A stretch of 64,000 bases of DNA, from the NCBI RefSeq assembly GCF_000262045.1, contig NZ_AJVF01000039.1:248001-312000 (forward strand), in the 5' to 3' direction. The first letter of the stretch is position 1; every line of letters begins with the position of its first letter. The stretch comes from Bacillus siamensis KCTC 13613. Its GTDB lineage: Bacteria; Bacillota; Bacilli; Bacillales; Bacillaceae. The position numbers and the translations under genes were made by a program. Below the pieces are notes generated by a model. It did not search any database and was not told the origin of the DNA. It saw nothing but the letters and a program-made list of their open reading frames with translations. This document shows positions 48,203 through 56,007 of the stretch, piece after piece.

Positions 48203-48613
48203 ATGAAAAAAAAGGAGCGAATAATTATTATAATATCAGTCTTCATAATATTTTGTTCATTGATAGCAGTTGCATCAAATATCTATCAAAAAAAAGATAA
48301 TTTATATGCTGGGCAGGCTACTACAAATGAAGTGAGAAATGCAATAAAAAATCAAAATCGTGTATTTGTATACTATTATCAAGTAAATTGTCTTCATTGT
48401 AAAAGAGTTTCACCATATCTTATTCCGATGGGAGAGAAAATAAACGGAAAATTCCTTATATTAAATATCGAAGGTGATCAAAAATCTTGGGAAAGTTATA
48501 AGATAAATCAAACACCGACATTAGTCGTTTATAAAAATGGAAGGGAAACAAATAGAATTGAAGGAGAACAGACTAAGAATAGATATAAAAACTTTTTTAA
48601 TTCGGAAAGTTGA
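48203..48613 (+). CDS. Membrane-anchored thioredoxin-like protein
   Basis: 136 residues: one N-terminal membrane anchor (about 7-26), then a thioredoxin fold facing outside. The active site is C63-LH-C66 in the context NCLHCKRVSPYL, and TPTLVVYKNG carries the cis-proline (about 105). It lacks other domains. It most likely oxidises, isomerises or reduces disulfides in the secreted eight-cysteine protein encoded two genes downstream; bacteriocin loci such as sublancin carry comparable helpers. AAAAAGGAGG ribosome site. It overlaps the next gene. Confidence 0.82.
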   Translation: MKKKERIIIIISVFIIFCSLIAVASNIYQKKDNLYAGQATTNEVRNAIKNQNRVFVYYYQVNCLHCKRVSPYLIPMGEKINGKFLILNIEGDQKSWESYKINQTPTLVVYKNGRETNRIEGEQTKNRYKNFFNSES

Positions 48614-49004
48614 GCACGTATCCATAGCAATCATATCAATAATAATGCTATATTCTGGTTTTATGAAATTATTTGATGTATATAGTTTTATATTTTCGCT
48701 ACAATATTATCAATACATACCCGAATCAATGTATCTAATAGTAGGATTTGCAGTCCCTATCATTGAAATAATGATTGCGTTTTTGATCTGGGTGAAAAGA
48801 TTTCGATATTTTTTTGTTATATTTTATAAACTGTTAATCACGATATTTCTCATTCTTCTAATGGCTAATTTCGGTAGATATTTTCCGTATGGTTGTGGTT
48901 GTTTTGGTAATGGAAATGCAGAAACAATTGGTTATTTAACGATTTTCAGAGAGGTTTTGTTTTTGATTCCAAGTTCTTTGTACTTAATCTTAAGGAAATA
49001 TTGA
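48537..49004 (+). CDS. MauE/DoxX-like membrane protein
   Basis: Up to 155 residues with four hydrophobic segments. IIMLYSGFMKLFDVYSF and the GCGCFGNGNAETIGYL loop with a CxC pair are typical of the MauE/DoxX group, which work with thioredoxin-like proteins in electron transfer to or from extracytoplasmic disulfides. The start is unsure: ATG 48537 has no ribosome site, TTG 48558 lies next to AAGGAGA, and both overlap the thioredoxin gene in another frame, implying coupled translation. Confidence 0.7.
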   Translation: MEGKQIELKENRLRIDIKTFLIRKVEHVSIAIISIIMLYSGFMKLFDVYSFIFSLQYYQYIPESMYLIVGFAVPIIEIMIAFLIWVKRFRYFFVIFYKLLITIFLILLMANFGRYFPYGCGCFGNGNAETIGYLTIFREVLFLIPSSLYLILRKY

Positions 49005-49019
49005 ATATATAAATATTTT

Positions 49020-49029
49020 CGGTTAACCG
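49020..49029. promoter_or_regulatory. Palindrome ahead of the cysteine-rich secreted protein
   Basis: Perfect ten-base palindrome CGGTTAACCG in an AT-rich intergenic spacer 48 bases before the start codon. It could be a regulator site; there is no second copy that I noticed. Confidence 0.35.
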
Positions 49030-49076
49030 CAAGTTTTTTATATTATTATTACAAAAAAAGGAAAGGGAGAGATCGT

Positions 49077-49835
49077 ATGATTAAAAAAATTTGGGATTCA
49101 AAGCACTACCTATTGTTGACTTTATCAATTTTATTGGCAATTTCGTGTATATTACCTAATTTTGCATCAGCGGATTATGAGCCAGGAGATGAAAAATTAA
49201 GTAGAGCATCCAAATCTGAAACATTAAAAATTGATGACTGGATTAAAGATTGGGGAAAAAAAGATGAAAAACTGGCATTGATGAGGAAATATAACAAAAA
49301 TATAGAGTTTGATAACAGCAAAAGACATATGATGAAAGTTGAGAATTATGGAACTAAAACGCTTTATTATGCTTATTATCCTTTAAAAGGAGAAAACGTC
49401 GAAAAAGATAGCAATTTTATCGTTATACTAAATGAAAATGGTAAGATTATAGAAGACTACTCTTTATTTGGTGTAAAAGAGAAATCAGGGAAAGTTGCTT
49501 CAAAGGTGATTAAAAATAAAAAACTCATTTATAATGCTGAAATTAATAAATCTGGAGAAGTTGAATCAGGTTATGTTATTAAAGACAATGGTGAAAAAGT
49601 TGATTTAACAAACAGCATGTCTTCTCAAGGATTTAAGCAATGGTGGAACTGTTTTAATTCTTGTTTGTCAGGACAAGGAGTTGCTTCGTGGGCAATTGCT
49701 GCATTAGCCACATTATGTGGTGTTGCTTGTGCTAGCACTGCTGGTGCTGGCTGCTATGCTTGTCTCCTGGCCGCTGATGTGGCCACTGGTTCTGTAATAG
49801 GAGTTTGTTATGGACGATGTAAAAGTAAATTCTGA
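49077..49835 (+). CDS. Secreted halocin C8-like bacteriocin precursor
   Basis: 252 residues. Signal peptide (about 1-32, likely cleavage after NFASA). A hydrophilic, lysine-rich middle part (33 to about 183) with beta-strand character. The C-terminal domain (about 184-252) has eight Cys (192, 196, 214, 218, 226, 229, 244, 248), two hydrophobic Ala/Gly-rich helices and a basic end (CYGRCKSKF). The arrangement resembles the halocin C8 family, where the N-terminal part of the same precursor is cleaved off and acts as immunity protein. AAAGGGAGAG ribosome site. Antibacterial activity is inferred, not shown. Confidence 0.72.
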   Translation: MIKKIWDSKHYLLLTLSILLAISCILPNFASADYEPGDEKLSRASKSETLKIDDWIKDWGKKDEKLALMRKYNKNIEFDNSKRHMMKVENYGTKTLYYAYYPLKGENVEKDSNFIVILNENGKIIEDYSLFGVKEKSGKVASKVIKNKKLIYNAEINKSGEVESGYVIKDNGEKVDLTNSMSSQGFKQWWNCFNSCLSGQGVASWAIAALATLCGVACASTAGAGCYACLLAADVATGSVIGVCYGRCKSKF

Positions 49836-49842
49836 ATTTGTA

Positions 49843-49876
49843 AAATTAGCAGGGGATTGCCCTGCTAATTTTTTAT
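49843..49876 (+). terminator. Terminator after the bacteriocin-like gene
   Basis: AATTAGCAGGG / CCCTGCTAATT hairpin with T-rich tail. Confidence 0.88.
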
Positions 49877-49986
49877 AAAAATCAAGTAAATATTGGGCTC
49901 AGTAATTCGTTTTTATATTATAAATATAAGGAGCCAAGGTATGGTAGCATGTTTCCAAAGATTTTGTTTTAAAGGAGTTTTCAAAG

Positions 49987-50181
49987 ATGAACAATATAAC
50001 GAAAACAGAGAGTGAAATCATTGAACTAATAGCTAAAGAAAAATCAAATATAGAAATAGCTGAACAATTAGGTTATTCTCAAAGAGCTATTGAATATCAT
50101 ATAGCAAAAATACGCAAAAAGTTAAATGTACGAACTCGAGTTGGAATTATAGTAAAAGCTTTCAAAAAAGAATTAATTTAA
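49987..50181 (+). CDS. Stand-alone LuxR/GerE-type HTH protein
   Basis: 64 residues that form only the DNA-binding domain of the LuxR/GerE family: TKTESEIIELIAKEKSNIEIAEQLGYSQRAIEYHIAKIRKKL. No receiver or ligand domain, as in GerE. AAAGGAG precedes the ATG. It may activate the upstream bacteriocin-like genes. It converges on the membrane protein gene with only about 16 bases between. Confidence 0.85.
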   Translation: MNNITKTESEIIELIAKEKSNIEIAEQLGYSQRAIEYHIAKIRKKLNVRTRVGIIVKAFKKELI

Positions 50182-50197
50182 TTTACTGTATTTATTG

Positions 50198-50572
50198 TTA
50201 ATATTTCTTATTTAGAATGAGTATTGATATAAATGCTGTACTTATAACTAACGAGGAAAATAAGAGTAAAATCTGCTCTTTGTCTAAGTTGATTAAATTA
50301 AAATAATAAATTGTCAAGAAGATGAAAAGATAAATTAAGGTCAGCATAAAAGTACAAGCTAAGCTCTTTTGTATAATAAACTTTCCTCGTTCATCTCTTT
50401 TTAATGGTAAGGATGGGGAGATAGCCCAAAGAACATAGCTTATAATTGAAAGAGTTAACGTAGAAAAAGTGATTGAGGGTAGTTTTGTTTGTGTAAAGAT
50501 TGATAGTATGATGAAAGCTCCTGAGACGATAATAAAAAAAACAAATGATATTAAAAAAAAGTTTCTCTTCAT
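50198..50572 (-). CDS. Four-helix membrane protein paired with XRE regulator
   Basis: 124 residues with four hydrophobic segments and a short cytoplasmic loop (SLPLKRDERGKFIIQKSL). I recognise no enzyme motif. It starts two bases after the stop of the small XRE regulator. The pair resembles CylR2 (DNA-binding) and CylR1 (membrane) of the enterococcal cytolysin, where both repress toxin genes. It might alternatively be the immunity protein. Both roles are inference. Confidence 0.65.
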   Translation of the reverse strand: MKRNFFLISFVFFIIVSGAFIILSIFTQTKLPSITFSTLTLSIISYVLWAISPSLPLKRDERGKFIIQKSLACTFMLTLIYLFIFLTIYYFNLINLDKEQILLLFSSLVISTAFISILILNKKY

Positions 50573-50574
50573 TT

Positions 50575-50772
50575 CTATTCCTCCTCTAACAAAAATATAT
50601 TCTCTACACTTTCTCTGAAAATCTTTGCTATTTTCAAAGCTAAAGGCAGCGAGGGATTATATTTCCCATTCTCAATTGAAATGATCGTTTGTCTGGACAC
50701 TTTTAATTTCAAGGCTAAAGTTTCTTGTGAATAAGAATGTCTTTGTCTCATTTCTTTTAACCGATTTTTCAC
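50575..50772 (-). CDS. Small XRE-family repressor, CylR2-like
   Basis: 65 residues, one helix-turn-helix: RLKEMRQRHSYSQETLALKLKVSRQTIISIENGKYNPSLPLALKIAKIF, then a short dimerisation hairpin (ENIFLLEEE). This is the CylR2 type, active as a dimer. A palindrome lies about 50 bases upstream, so autoregulation is likely. GAGGTGA lies before the start. Confidence 0.85.
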   Translation of the reverse strand: MKNRLKEMRQRHSYSQETLALKLKVSRQTIISIENGKYNPSLPLALKIAKIFRESVENIFLLEEE

Positions 50773-50823
50773 TCATATTTCACCTCATTTCGATGCAACA
50801 ATTGCCTGGAGTGTAAAGTTTAT

Positions 50824-50849
50824 TTGACGTTAAGTATACTTTACGTCAA
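50824..50849. promoter_or_regulatory. 26-bp near-perfect palindrome, likely XRE operator
   Basis: Half-site TTGACGTTAAGTA meets its inverse TACTTTACGTCAA. Only one pair of positions breaks the symmetry. It sits upstream of the XRE gene, where its promoter should be. Confidence 0.7.
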
Positions 50850-50882
50850 TTCCAATATTTTGTCAATGTTTTTCTTTTTTAT

Positions 50883-50914
50883 GAAAAAGCCTGATTTTTA
50901 AAATCAGGCTTTAA
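50883..50914. terminator. Terminator of hemQ
   Basis: AAAGCCTGATTTT / AAAATCAGGCTTT hairpin; leftward reading has a T-rich tail into 50881-50870. Confidence 0.85.
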
Positions 50915-50921
50915 CAACTTA

Positions 50922-51686
50922 TTACACGTGCAAAAACTTCGGAAGCGTGTCGAGAGACAATCGGTTTCCGACAAAGAATGAGCCGAATTCGCCGTAGCGC
51001 GCGCTGACCTCGTCAAAACGCATTTCATACACAAGCTTTTTGAACTGAAGCACATCATCACTGAAAAGCGTGACGCCCCATTCATAATCGTCAAAACCGA
51101 CAGATCCCGTGATAATCTGTTTGACTTTGCCTGCATAGCTCCGTCCGATTAAGCCGTGGCTTCTCATCAGGTTTCTGCGTTCATCCATAGAAAGCATGTA
51201 CCAGTTGTCATTTCCGCTTCTTCTCTTATCCATCGGGTAGAAGCAGACATATTTCGCTTCCGGCAGCTCAGGATACAGGCGGGCGCGGACATGCGGATTT
51301 TCATACGGATCGCCTTCTCCGCTTGCCAGATAGTTGCTCAGCTCAACCACGGACACGTAAGAATAAGCCGGGATTGTAAATTCAGCAAGCTTTGATTTAT
51401 TAAATTCAAGCTCGATTTCGTTCAGCTCTTCCATTGTCGGGCGAAGAATCATCAGCATAAAATCAGCTTTCTGTCCGACGATGCTGTAGATGGTTTGCGA
51501 GCCTTTGCCTTCTTTTTGGGCGACGCCCCATTTTTCAAGCAGTCCCGTAAATTCGTGTATAATCGACAGGCGCTCATCGCTGGATAACTGCTTCCATGAC
51601 GTCCAGTCCATTGTGCGGAAATCGTGAAGCGCATACCAGCCGTCAAGCGTTTGTGCGGCCTCGTTCGTTTTTTGCTGCTCACTCAT
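50922..51686 (-). CDS. hemQ: Coproheme decarboxylase HemQ
   Basis: 254-residue member of the chlorite dismutase-like family. It converts coproheme to heme b in the coproporphyrin-dependent pathway of Gram-positive bacteria. [57 protein letters not shown] with the proximal His region, and [42 protein letters not shown] are conserved. It is the ywfI gene. Its left neighbour in B. subtilis would be the bac operon region. Confidence 0.95.
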   Translation of the reverse strand: MSEQQKTNEAAQTLDGWYALHDFRTMDWTSWKQLSSDERLSIIHEFTGLLEKWGVAQKEGKGSQTIYSIVGQKADFMLMILRPTMEELNEIELEFNKSKLAEFTIPAYSYVSVVELSNYLASGEGDPYENPHVRARLYPELPEAKYVCFYPMDKRRSGNDNWYMLSMDERRNLMRSHGLIGRSYAGKVKQIITGSVGFDDYEWGVTLFSDDVLQFKKLVYEMRFDEVSARYGEFGSFFVGNRLSLDTLPKFLHV

Positions 51687-51844
51687 GTATCTTCACTCCT
51701 ATATCTTTTCATTGATGCCTTCACTATATCACAGTTTAACCGTTTCGGCTGTGGAGAAACCTTGAATAATCCCACCCCTTGTATCAGAAACTAAGCCGTA
51801 AACTACCCGTCAGTTAAATTAGTTAGAAAAATAAGATTTCTTAT

Positions 51845-51858
51845 TGAAAGCGCTATAA
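51845..51858 (+). promoter_or_regulatory. CcpA cre site upstream of pta
   Basis: TGAAAGCGCTATAA, one mismatch to cre consensus, centred about 56 bases before the expected start of transcription. CcpA is known to activate pta from such a position in B. subtilis. Confidence 0.85.
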
Positions 51859-51872
51859 TAGAAGTTGGTTAT

Positions 51873-51900
51873 TTGAATTTAGCTGGAAGAAGAGTATGCT
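51873..51900 (+). promoter_or_regulatory. pta promoter
   Basis: TTGAAT at 51873 and TATGCT at 51895 with 16-base spacing, upstream of the GAGGAGGG ribosome site of pta. Confidence 0.65.
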
Positions 51901-51942
51901 GTAAAAGTAAGCGTTTTTTGTCAACATAGAGGAGGGTATATC

Positions 51943-52914
51943 GTGGCAGATTTATTTACAAAAGTACAAGAAAAAGTAGCAGGAAAAGATGTGAAAATCG
52001 TATTTCCTGAGGGGTTGGACGAACGTATCCTGGTTGCGGTCAACAATTTGGCGGGCAACAAGGTATTAAAGCCGATCGTAGTCGGCAATAAAGAAGACAT
52101 TCAAGCAAAAGCGAAAGAATTAAATCTTACACTTGACGGCGTTGACATTTTTGACCCGCATACATATGAAGGCATGGAAGAACTCGTTCAGGCTTTCGTA
52201 GAACGCCGTAAAGGCAAAGCGACGGAAGAACAGGCCCGCAAAGCTTTGTTAGACGAAAACTATTTCGGCACGATGCTTGTGTACAAAGGTCTCGCGGACG
52301 GACTTGTCAGCGGAGCTGCACATTCTACTGCTGATACGGTGCGCCCTGCACTGCAAATCATCAAAACAAAAGAAGGCGTGAAAAAAACATCAGGCGTCTT
52401 CATCATGGCCCGCGGTGACGAGCAATATGTGTTCGCTGATTGCGCGATCAACATTGCCCCTGACAGCCAGGACCTTGCCGAAATCGCCATTGAAAGCGCC
52501 AATACGGCTCAAATGTTTGACATTGACCCGCGTGTTGCCATGCTCAGCTTCTCTACAAAAGGATCGGCAAAATCTGATGAGACGGAAAAAGTGGCAGAAG
52601 CGGTGAAAATCGCGAAGGAAAAAGCGCCTGAGCTTACGCTTGACGGCGAATTCCAATTTGACGCTGCATTTGTGCCGTCTGTTGCGGAGAAGAAAGCGCC
52701 GGACTCCGACATTAAAGGAGACGCGAATGTATTTGTATTCCCAAGCCTTGAAGCAGGAAACATCGGCTACAAAATCGCTCAGCGTTTAGGCGGCTTTGAA
52801 GCGGTCGGACCGATTCTGCAAGGATTAAATATGCCTGTAAACGATCTTTCCAGAGGATGTAATGCGGAAGACGTCTACAATCTTGCGTTAATTACGGCTG
52901 CTCAAGCGCTGTAA
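51943..52914 (+). CDS. pta: Phosphate acetyltransferase
   Basis: 323-residue Pta that interconverts acetyl-CoA and acetyl phosphate in overflow metabolism. KIVFPEGLDERILVAVNNLAG at the N-terminus, VSGAAHSTADTVRPALQIIKT, GVFIMARG and the C-terminal KGDANVFVFPSLEAGNIGYKIAQRLGGFEAVGPILQGLNMPVNDLSRG are family hallmarks. GTG start after GAGGAGGG. Monocistronic with cre-mediated activation. Confidence 0.97.
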   Translation: MADLFTKVQEKVAGKDVKIVFPEGLDERILVAVNNLAGNKVLKPIVVGNKEDIQAKAKELNLTLDGVDIFDPHTYEGMEELVQAFVERRKGKATEEQARKALLDENYFGTMLVYKGLADGLVSGAAHSTADTVRPALQIIKTKEGVKKTSGVFIMARGDEQYVFADCAINIAPDSQDLAEIAIESANTAQMFDIDPRVAMLSFSTKGSAKSDETEKVAEAVKIAKEKAPELTLDGEFQFDAAFVPSVAEKKAPDSDIKGDANVFVFPSLEAGNIGYKIAQRLGGFEAVGPILQGLNMPVNDLSRGCNAEDVYNLALITAAQAL

Positions 52915-52921
52915 TCCGAAA

Positions 52922-52955
52922 AAAGCCGGCCTTTTAAGAAGGCCGGCTTTTTTTA
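52922..52955. terminator. Bidirectional terminator after pta
   Basis: AAAGCCGGCCTT / AAGGCCGGCTTT hairpin with A and T runs on both sides. Confidence 0.92.
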
Positions 52956-53930
52956 TAGAAAGAAAGCCACTGCGGCCCAGCCGAACAGCGATAAACAGAG
53001 AGAGCCGATCAAGCCAGCCGCGAGCGCCCGCCAGCCATTATGACGAAACGCCGATATATGAACGTTCAAACCGAGACCCGCCATTGCCATGCCGATTAAA
53101 ACATAGGACACTTGAACAAGAAACGCGGAATGCGCGGCGGAAATGATGCCTGATGTGTGGATGGCGCTCATTCCGAGAAATCCAAAGATAAACCAAGGGA
53201 TCGGCAGTGAAGCAGCAGAGGCTGTCTCTGATCTCCCGCCGCGGCGCGCCCGCATTCCAAGCATGAATGCGGCCGGGACGAGCAGCGCGACCCGCGTCAG
53301 CTTGACGATCACCGCCATCTCGACGGCTGCTTTTCCTCCGGCGCTTCCGGCCGCCGCCGCATGCGCCACCTCATGAAGCGTTGCCCCGCAAAAGGCGCCG
53401 TAAGCAGCAGGAGAAAAGCCCAATACATGATAAGAAAGAGAATATACAACAGTAAAAACGGTTCCTAATAACGAAACGGCGGCTGCACTGATGGCTGTCG
53501 CATTTTCGTTTGACCTGATCTGCGGCGCGATCGCGGCAATGGCAGCCGCCCCGCAGATCGCTGTGCCGCAGGCTGTTAACATGCTGAGTGTCTGATCAAT
53601 GCGGAACAGCCGGGACAGTCCGTATACGACCGCACCCGCAACCATCATACAGCAGACGGCAATTGCAAATACGTGCCAGCCGGCATGATAGATATCCGTC
53701 AAGTTCAGTCTCATGCCAAGCAGGATAATGCCGGCTTTCAGCAAGTATTTGCTTGAGAATCCAATCCCCGGCTCCAATGCCGCCTGCTGTCCGAAAACGG
53801 CGCGCCAGACCATTCCGATCAGCATCGCGAGGACAAGCATTCCGAGCAAATTTAAAAACGGCAGGCGGCTGGCATAGAAAGCCGCAAACGCAATTCCTGC
53901 GGTAACTGAAACACCCTTTACCATCTTCAT
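52953..53930 (-). CDS. YeiH/UPF0324 family putative sulfate exporter
   Basis: 325-residue polytopic membrane protein with about ten segments. PGIGFSSKYLLKAGIILLGMRLNLTDI, LTACGTAICGAAAIAAIAPQI, GATLHEVAHAAAAGSA and the C-terminal VLIGMAMAGLGLNVHISAFRHNGWRAL are the family's conserved stretches. Enterobacterial YeiH is beside the LysR regulator YeiE; here the gene is divergent from cysL, a LysR regulator of sulfur metabolism. Transport of a sulfur compound is inferred. ATG 53930 after GGGAAG is preferred; GTG 53939 is possible. Confidence 0.85.
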   Translation of the reverse strand: MKMVKGVSVTAGIAFAAFYASRLPFLNLLGMLVLAMLIGMVWRAVFGQQAALEPGIGFSSKYLLKAGIILLGMRLNLTDIYHAGWHVFAIAVCCMMVAGAVVYGLSRLFRIDQTLSMLTACGTAICGAAAIAAIAPQIRSNENATAISAAAVSLLGTVFTVVYSLSYHVLGFSPAAYGAFCGATLHEVAHAAAAGSAGGKAAVEMAVIVKLTRVALLVPAAFMLGMRARRGGRSETASAASLPIPWFIFGFLGMSAIHTSGIISAAHSAFLVQVSYVLIGMAMAGLGLNVHISAFRHNGWRALAAGLIGSLCLSLFGWAAVAFFL

Positions 53931-54045
53931 CTCAGTCACTTCCCATTAGGTTGATAACTCCACTTTACTGCGGTCTTAATCATTAGTAAAATATATTTAT
54001 ATGATCTAAACGATTAGAAAAAATAATGATAAGGGGCGATGCTTT

Positions 54046-54936
54046 TTGTATTATGGGGAATTGAAAACATTCATTGCCGTCGTCGAAGAAAAAAACTTTA
54101 CAAAAGCGGCGCAGAAGCTGATGATTTCTCAGCCGAGCGTCAGCCTTCACATTAAAAATCTGGAGAAAGAATTCCAAACCGCCTTGCTGAACCGCTCCCC
54201 GAAGCACTTTACGACTACGCCGACGGGGGACATTCTCTATCAGCGCGCCAAGCAAATGGTCTTCTTGTACGAGCAGGCGAAAACCGAAATTTACGCCCAT
54301 CATCATTATGTCAAAGGGAAGCTCAAAATCGCCGCGAGCTTTACCATCGGCGAATATATTCTGCCGCCGCTTCTTGCAAAGCTTCATGACGAGTATCCCG
54401 AACTGAACCTTGACGTCATGATCGGGAACACGGAGGAGGTCAGCGAAGCAGTTCGGATGCTTCAAGCCGATATCGGATTAATAGAAGGACATACGGGGAA
54501 AAACGAGCTCGACATTCAGCCGTTCATGGAGGATGAATTATGCATTGCTGCTCCGAACGGGCACCCGCTCGCCGGCAGAAAAAACATCCCGGTCACCGAC
54601 TTGCAAAATCAAGCGTGGGTGACGAGGGAGAAGGGTTCGGGGACGAGGGAATATTTGGACCATGTCCTGCATTCAAACGGACTGCGGCCGAAATCCATGA
54701 TGACGATCAGCAGCAACCAGGGCGTCAAGGAAGCTGTGATCAGTGGAATGGGTCTTTCCGTTCTGTCAAAAAGCGTACTGCAAAAGGATCTGCTCCACGG
54801 CAGCATTTCCGTGCTTCAGATCAAAGGATTTTCCTTAAAGCGGAAACTGTCTATCATTCAATCTTCCATTATGGAGAACACAAAAAACAAAGAAATCTTC
54901 ATCGCTCTTTTGAAAAGTCAATTTCAATCATCTTAA
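54046..54936 (+). CDS. cysL: LysR-family regulator CysL
   Basis: 296-residue LysR regulator. Winged HTH (about 1-60: ELKTFIAVVEEKNFTKAAQKLMISQPSVSLHIKNLEKEF), linker helix, then a ligand-binding domain with ASFTIGEYILPPLLAKLHDEYPELNLDVMIGNT. It matches CysL (YwfK), which activates sulfite reductase genes cysJI in B. subtilis. TTG start with AAGGGGCG upstream. lipL follows at 55 bases. Confidence 0.88.
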   Translation: MYYGELKTFIAVVEEKNFTKAAQKLMISQPSVSLHIKNLEKEFQTALLNRSPKHFTTTPTGDILYQRAKQMVFLYEQAKTEIYAHHHYVKGKLKIAASFTIGEYILPPLLAKLHDEYPELNLDVMIGNTEEVSEAVRMLQADIGLIEGHTGKNELDIQPFMEDELCIAAPNGHPLAGRKNIPVTDLQNQAWVTREKGSGTREYLDHVLHSNGLRPKSMMTISSNQGVKEAVISGMGLSVLSKSVLQKDLLHGSISVLQIKGFSLKRKLSIIQSSIMENTKNKEIFIALLKSQFQSS

Positions 54937-54991
54937 GCGGAATGATATAATAAATGCATGGAAAGCCTATGACGAAAGGGATTTAATATAG

Positions 54992-55855
54992 ATGGGAAAG
55001 CAACCGATTGATTTATTGATGCAGCCGAGCTGGAGAATCATTGACCAATCCAGCCTCGGTCCTTATTTTGATGCGAAGCAGTCATTCGCAATGGATGATA
55101 CGCTGTGCGCCTCCGTAGGCAAAGGGGAATCGCCTGCGACAGCACGCTCTTGGGTGCACCACCGGACGATCGTGCTCGGCATTCAGGACACACGCCTGCC
55201 GTTTTTAGAGGACGGCGTGAAATTGCTGGAGGACGAAGGCTATCGTGTAATTGTCCGCAATTCAGGAGGCCTCGCGGTCGTTCTTGATGAAGGCGTATTG
55301 AATATCTCGCTTATTTTTGAAGACGAGAAAAAAGGCATCGACATCGACAGAGGCTACGAGGCGATGACGGAGCTGGTGCGGCGGATGCTGCGTTCGTACA
55401 ATGCTGAAATTGAAGCCTATGAAATTAAAGGATCGTATTGTCCGGGCAGCTATGATCTCAGCATCGGCGGGCGGAAATTCGCGGGAATCTCACAAAGGCG
55501 CCTGCGGGGCGGAACCGCAGTTCAGATTTACCTCTGCGCTGATAAAAGCGGAAGCGAACGCGCCGATCTGATCAGACGTTTCTATCAAGCCGCTTTAAAA
55601 GACAAAAGCAATGACACAAAAGGCGTGTACCCCGACATCCGGCCTGAAACGATGGCTTCCTTAAGCGAATTGCTGCAAACGGACATTACCGTGCAGGACT
55701 TAATGCTGTCGCTTTTAACCGAACTGAAAGAACGCAGCGGCCGCCTGTATGCAGCCGGATTATCGCCGGAAGAAGAAATGGCATTTGAAAAAAATCTGAC
55801 CCGAATGCTGGATCGGAATGAGAAGGTGTTCGGTACGCAGGAAAGCTTGGACTAG
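54992..55855 (+). CDS. lipL: Octanoyl-[GcvH]:protein N-octanoyltransferase LipL
   Basis: 287-residue LplA-like acyltransferase that moves octanoate from GcvH to E2 subunits during lipoic acid synthesis. [68 protein letters not shown] with the acyl-carrying Cys and conserved Lys are seen. It is ywfL of B. subtilis. ATG 54992 with ACGAAAGGG upstream. ywfM should come next in B. subtilis but is replaced here. Confidence 0.94.
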   Translation: MGKQPIDLLMQPSWRIIDQSSLGPYFDAKQSFAMDDTLCASVGKGESPATARSWVHHRTIVLGIQDTRLPFLEDGVKLLEDEGYRVIVRNSGGLAVVLDEGVLNISLIFEDEKKGIDIDRGYEAMTELVRRMLRSYNAEIEAYEIKGSYCPGSYDLSIGGRKFAGISQRRLRGGTAVQIYLCADKSGSERADLIRRFYQAALKDKSNDTKGVYPDIRPETMASLSELLQTDITVQDLMLSLLTELKERSGRLYAAGLSPEEEMAFEKNLTRMLDRNEKVFGTQESLD

Positions 55856-55869
55856 GTCCGGGCTTTTTT
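55844..55869 (+). terminator. Terminator overlapping the lipL end
   Basis: AGCTTGGAC / GTCCGGGCT stem (two G-U pairs) with the lipL stop codon TAG in the loop, followed by six T. Confidence 0.8.
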
Positions 55870-56007
55870 ATTTTTAGTAATTATATACTAATTAGTTATA
55901 GTGAAAAAAGAATCGTTATTCTAAAACTAGTTTACAATTTATCCCTTATTTGATTAATATATTGTTGTAGGTTCCAAATAATTCTATAAACTAGAGGAGA
56001 TGGAGAT
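55870..56007 (+). promoter_or_regulatory. Control region of the 59-residue peptide gene
   Basis: AT-rich. Contains the perfect palindrome ACTAATTAGT (55887-55896) and the left arm of a 12-bp inverted repeat (55967-55978). TTGTTG (55962) and TATAAA (55985) with 17-base spacing look like a promoter but would leave a very short leader; an earlier promoter in 55870-55960 is also possible. Confidence 0.45.

Noticed and set aside
47910-50920. Interpreting the AT-rich block as prophage or integrative element
   Set aside because: No integrase, phage structural gene, transposase or flanking direct repeat was seen.
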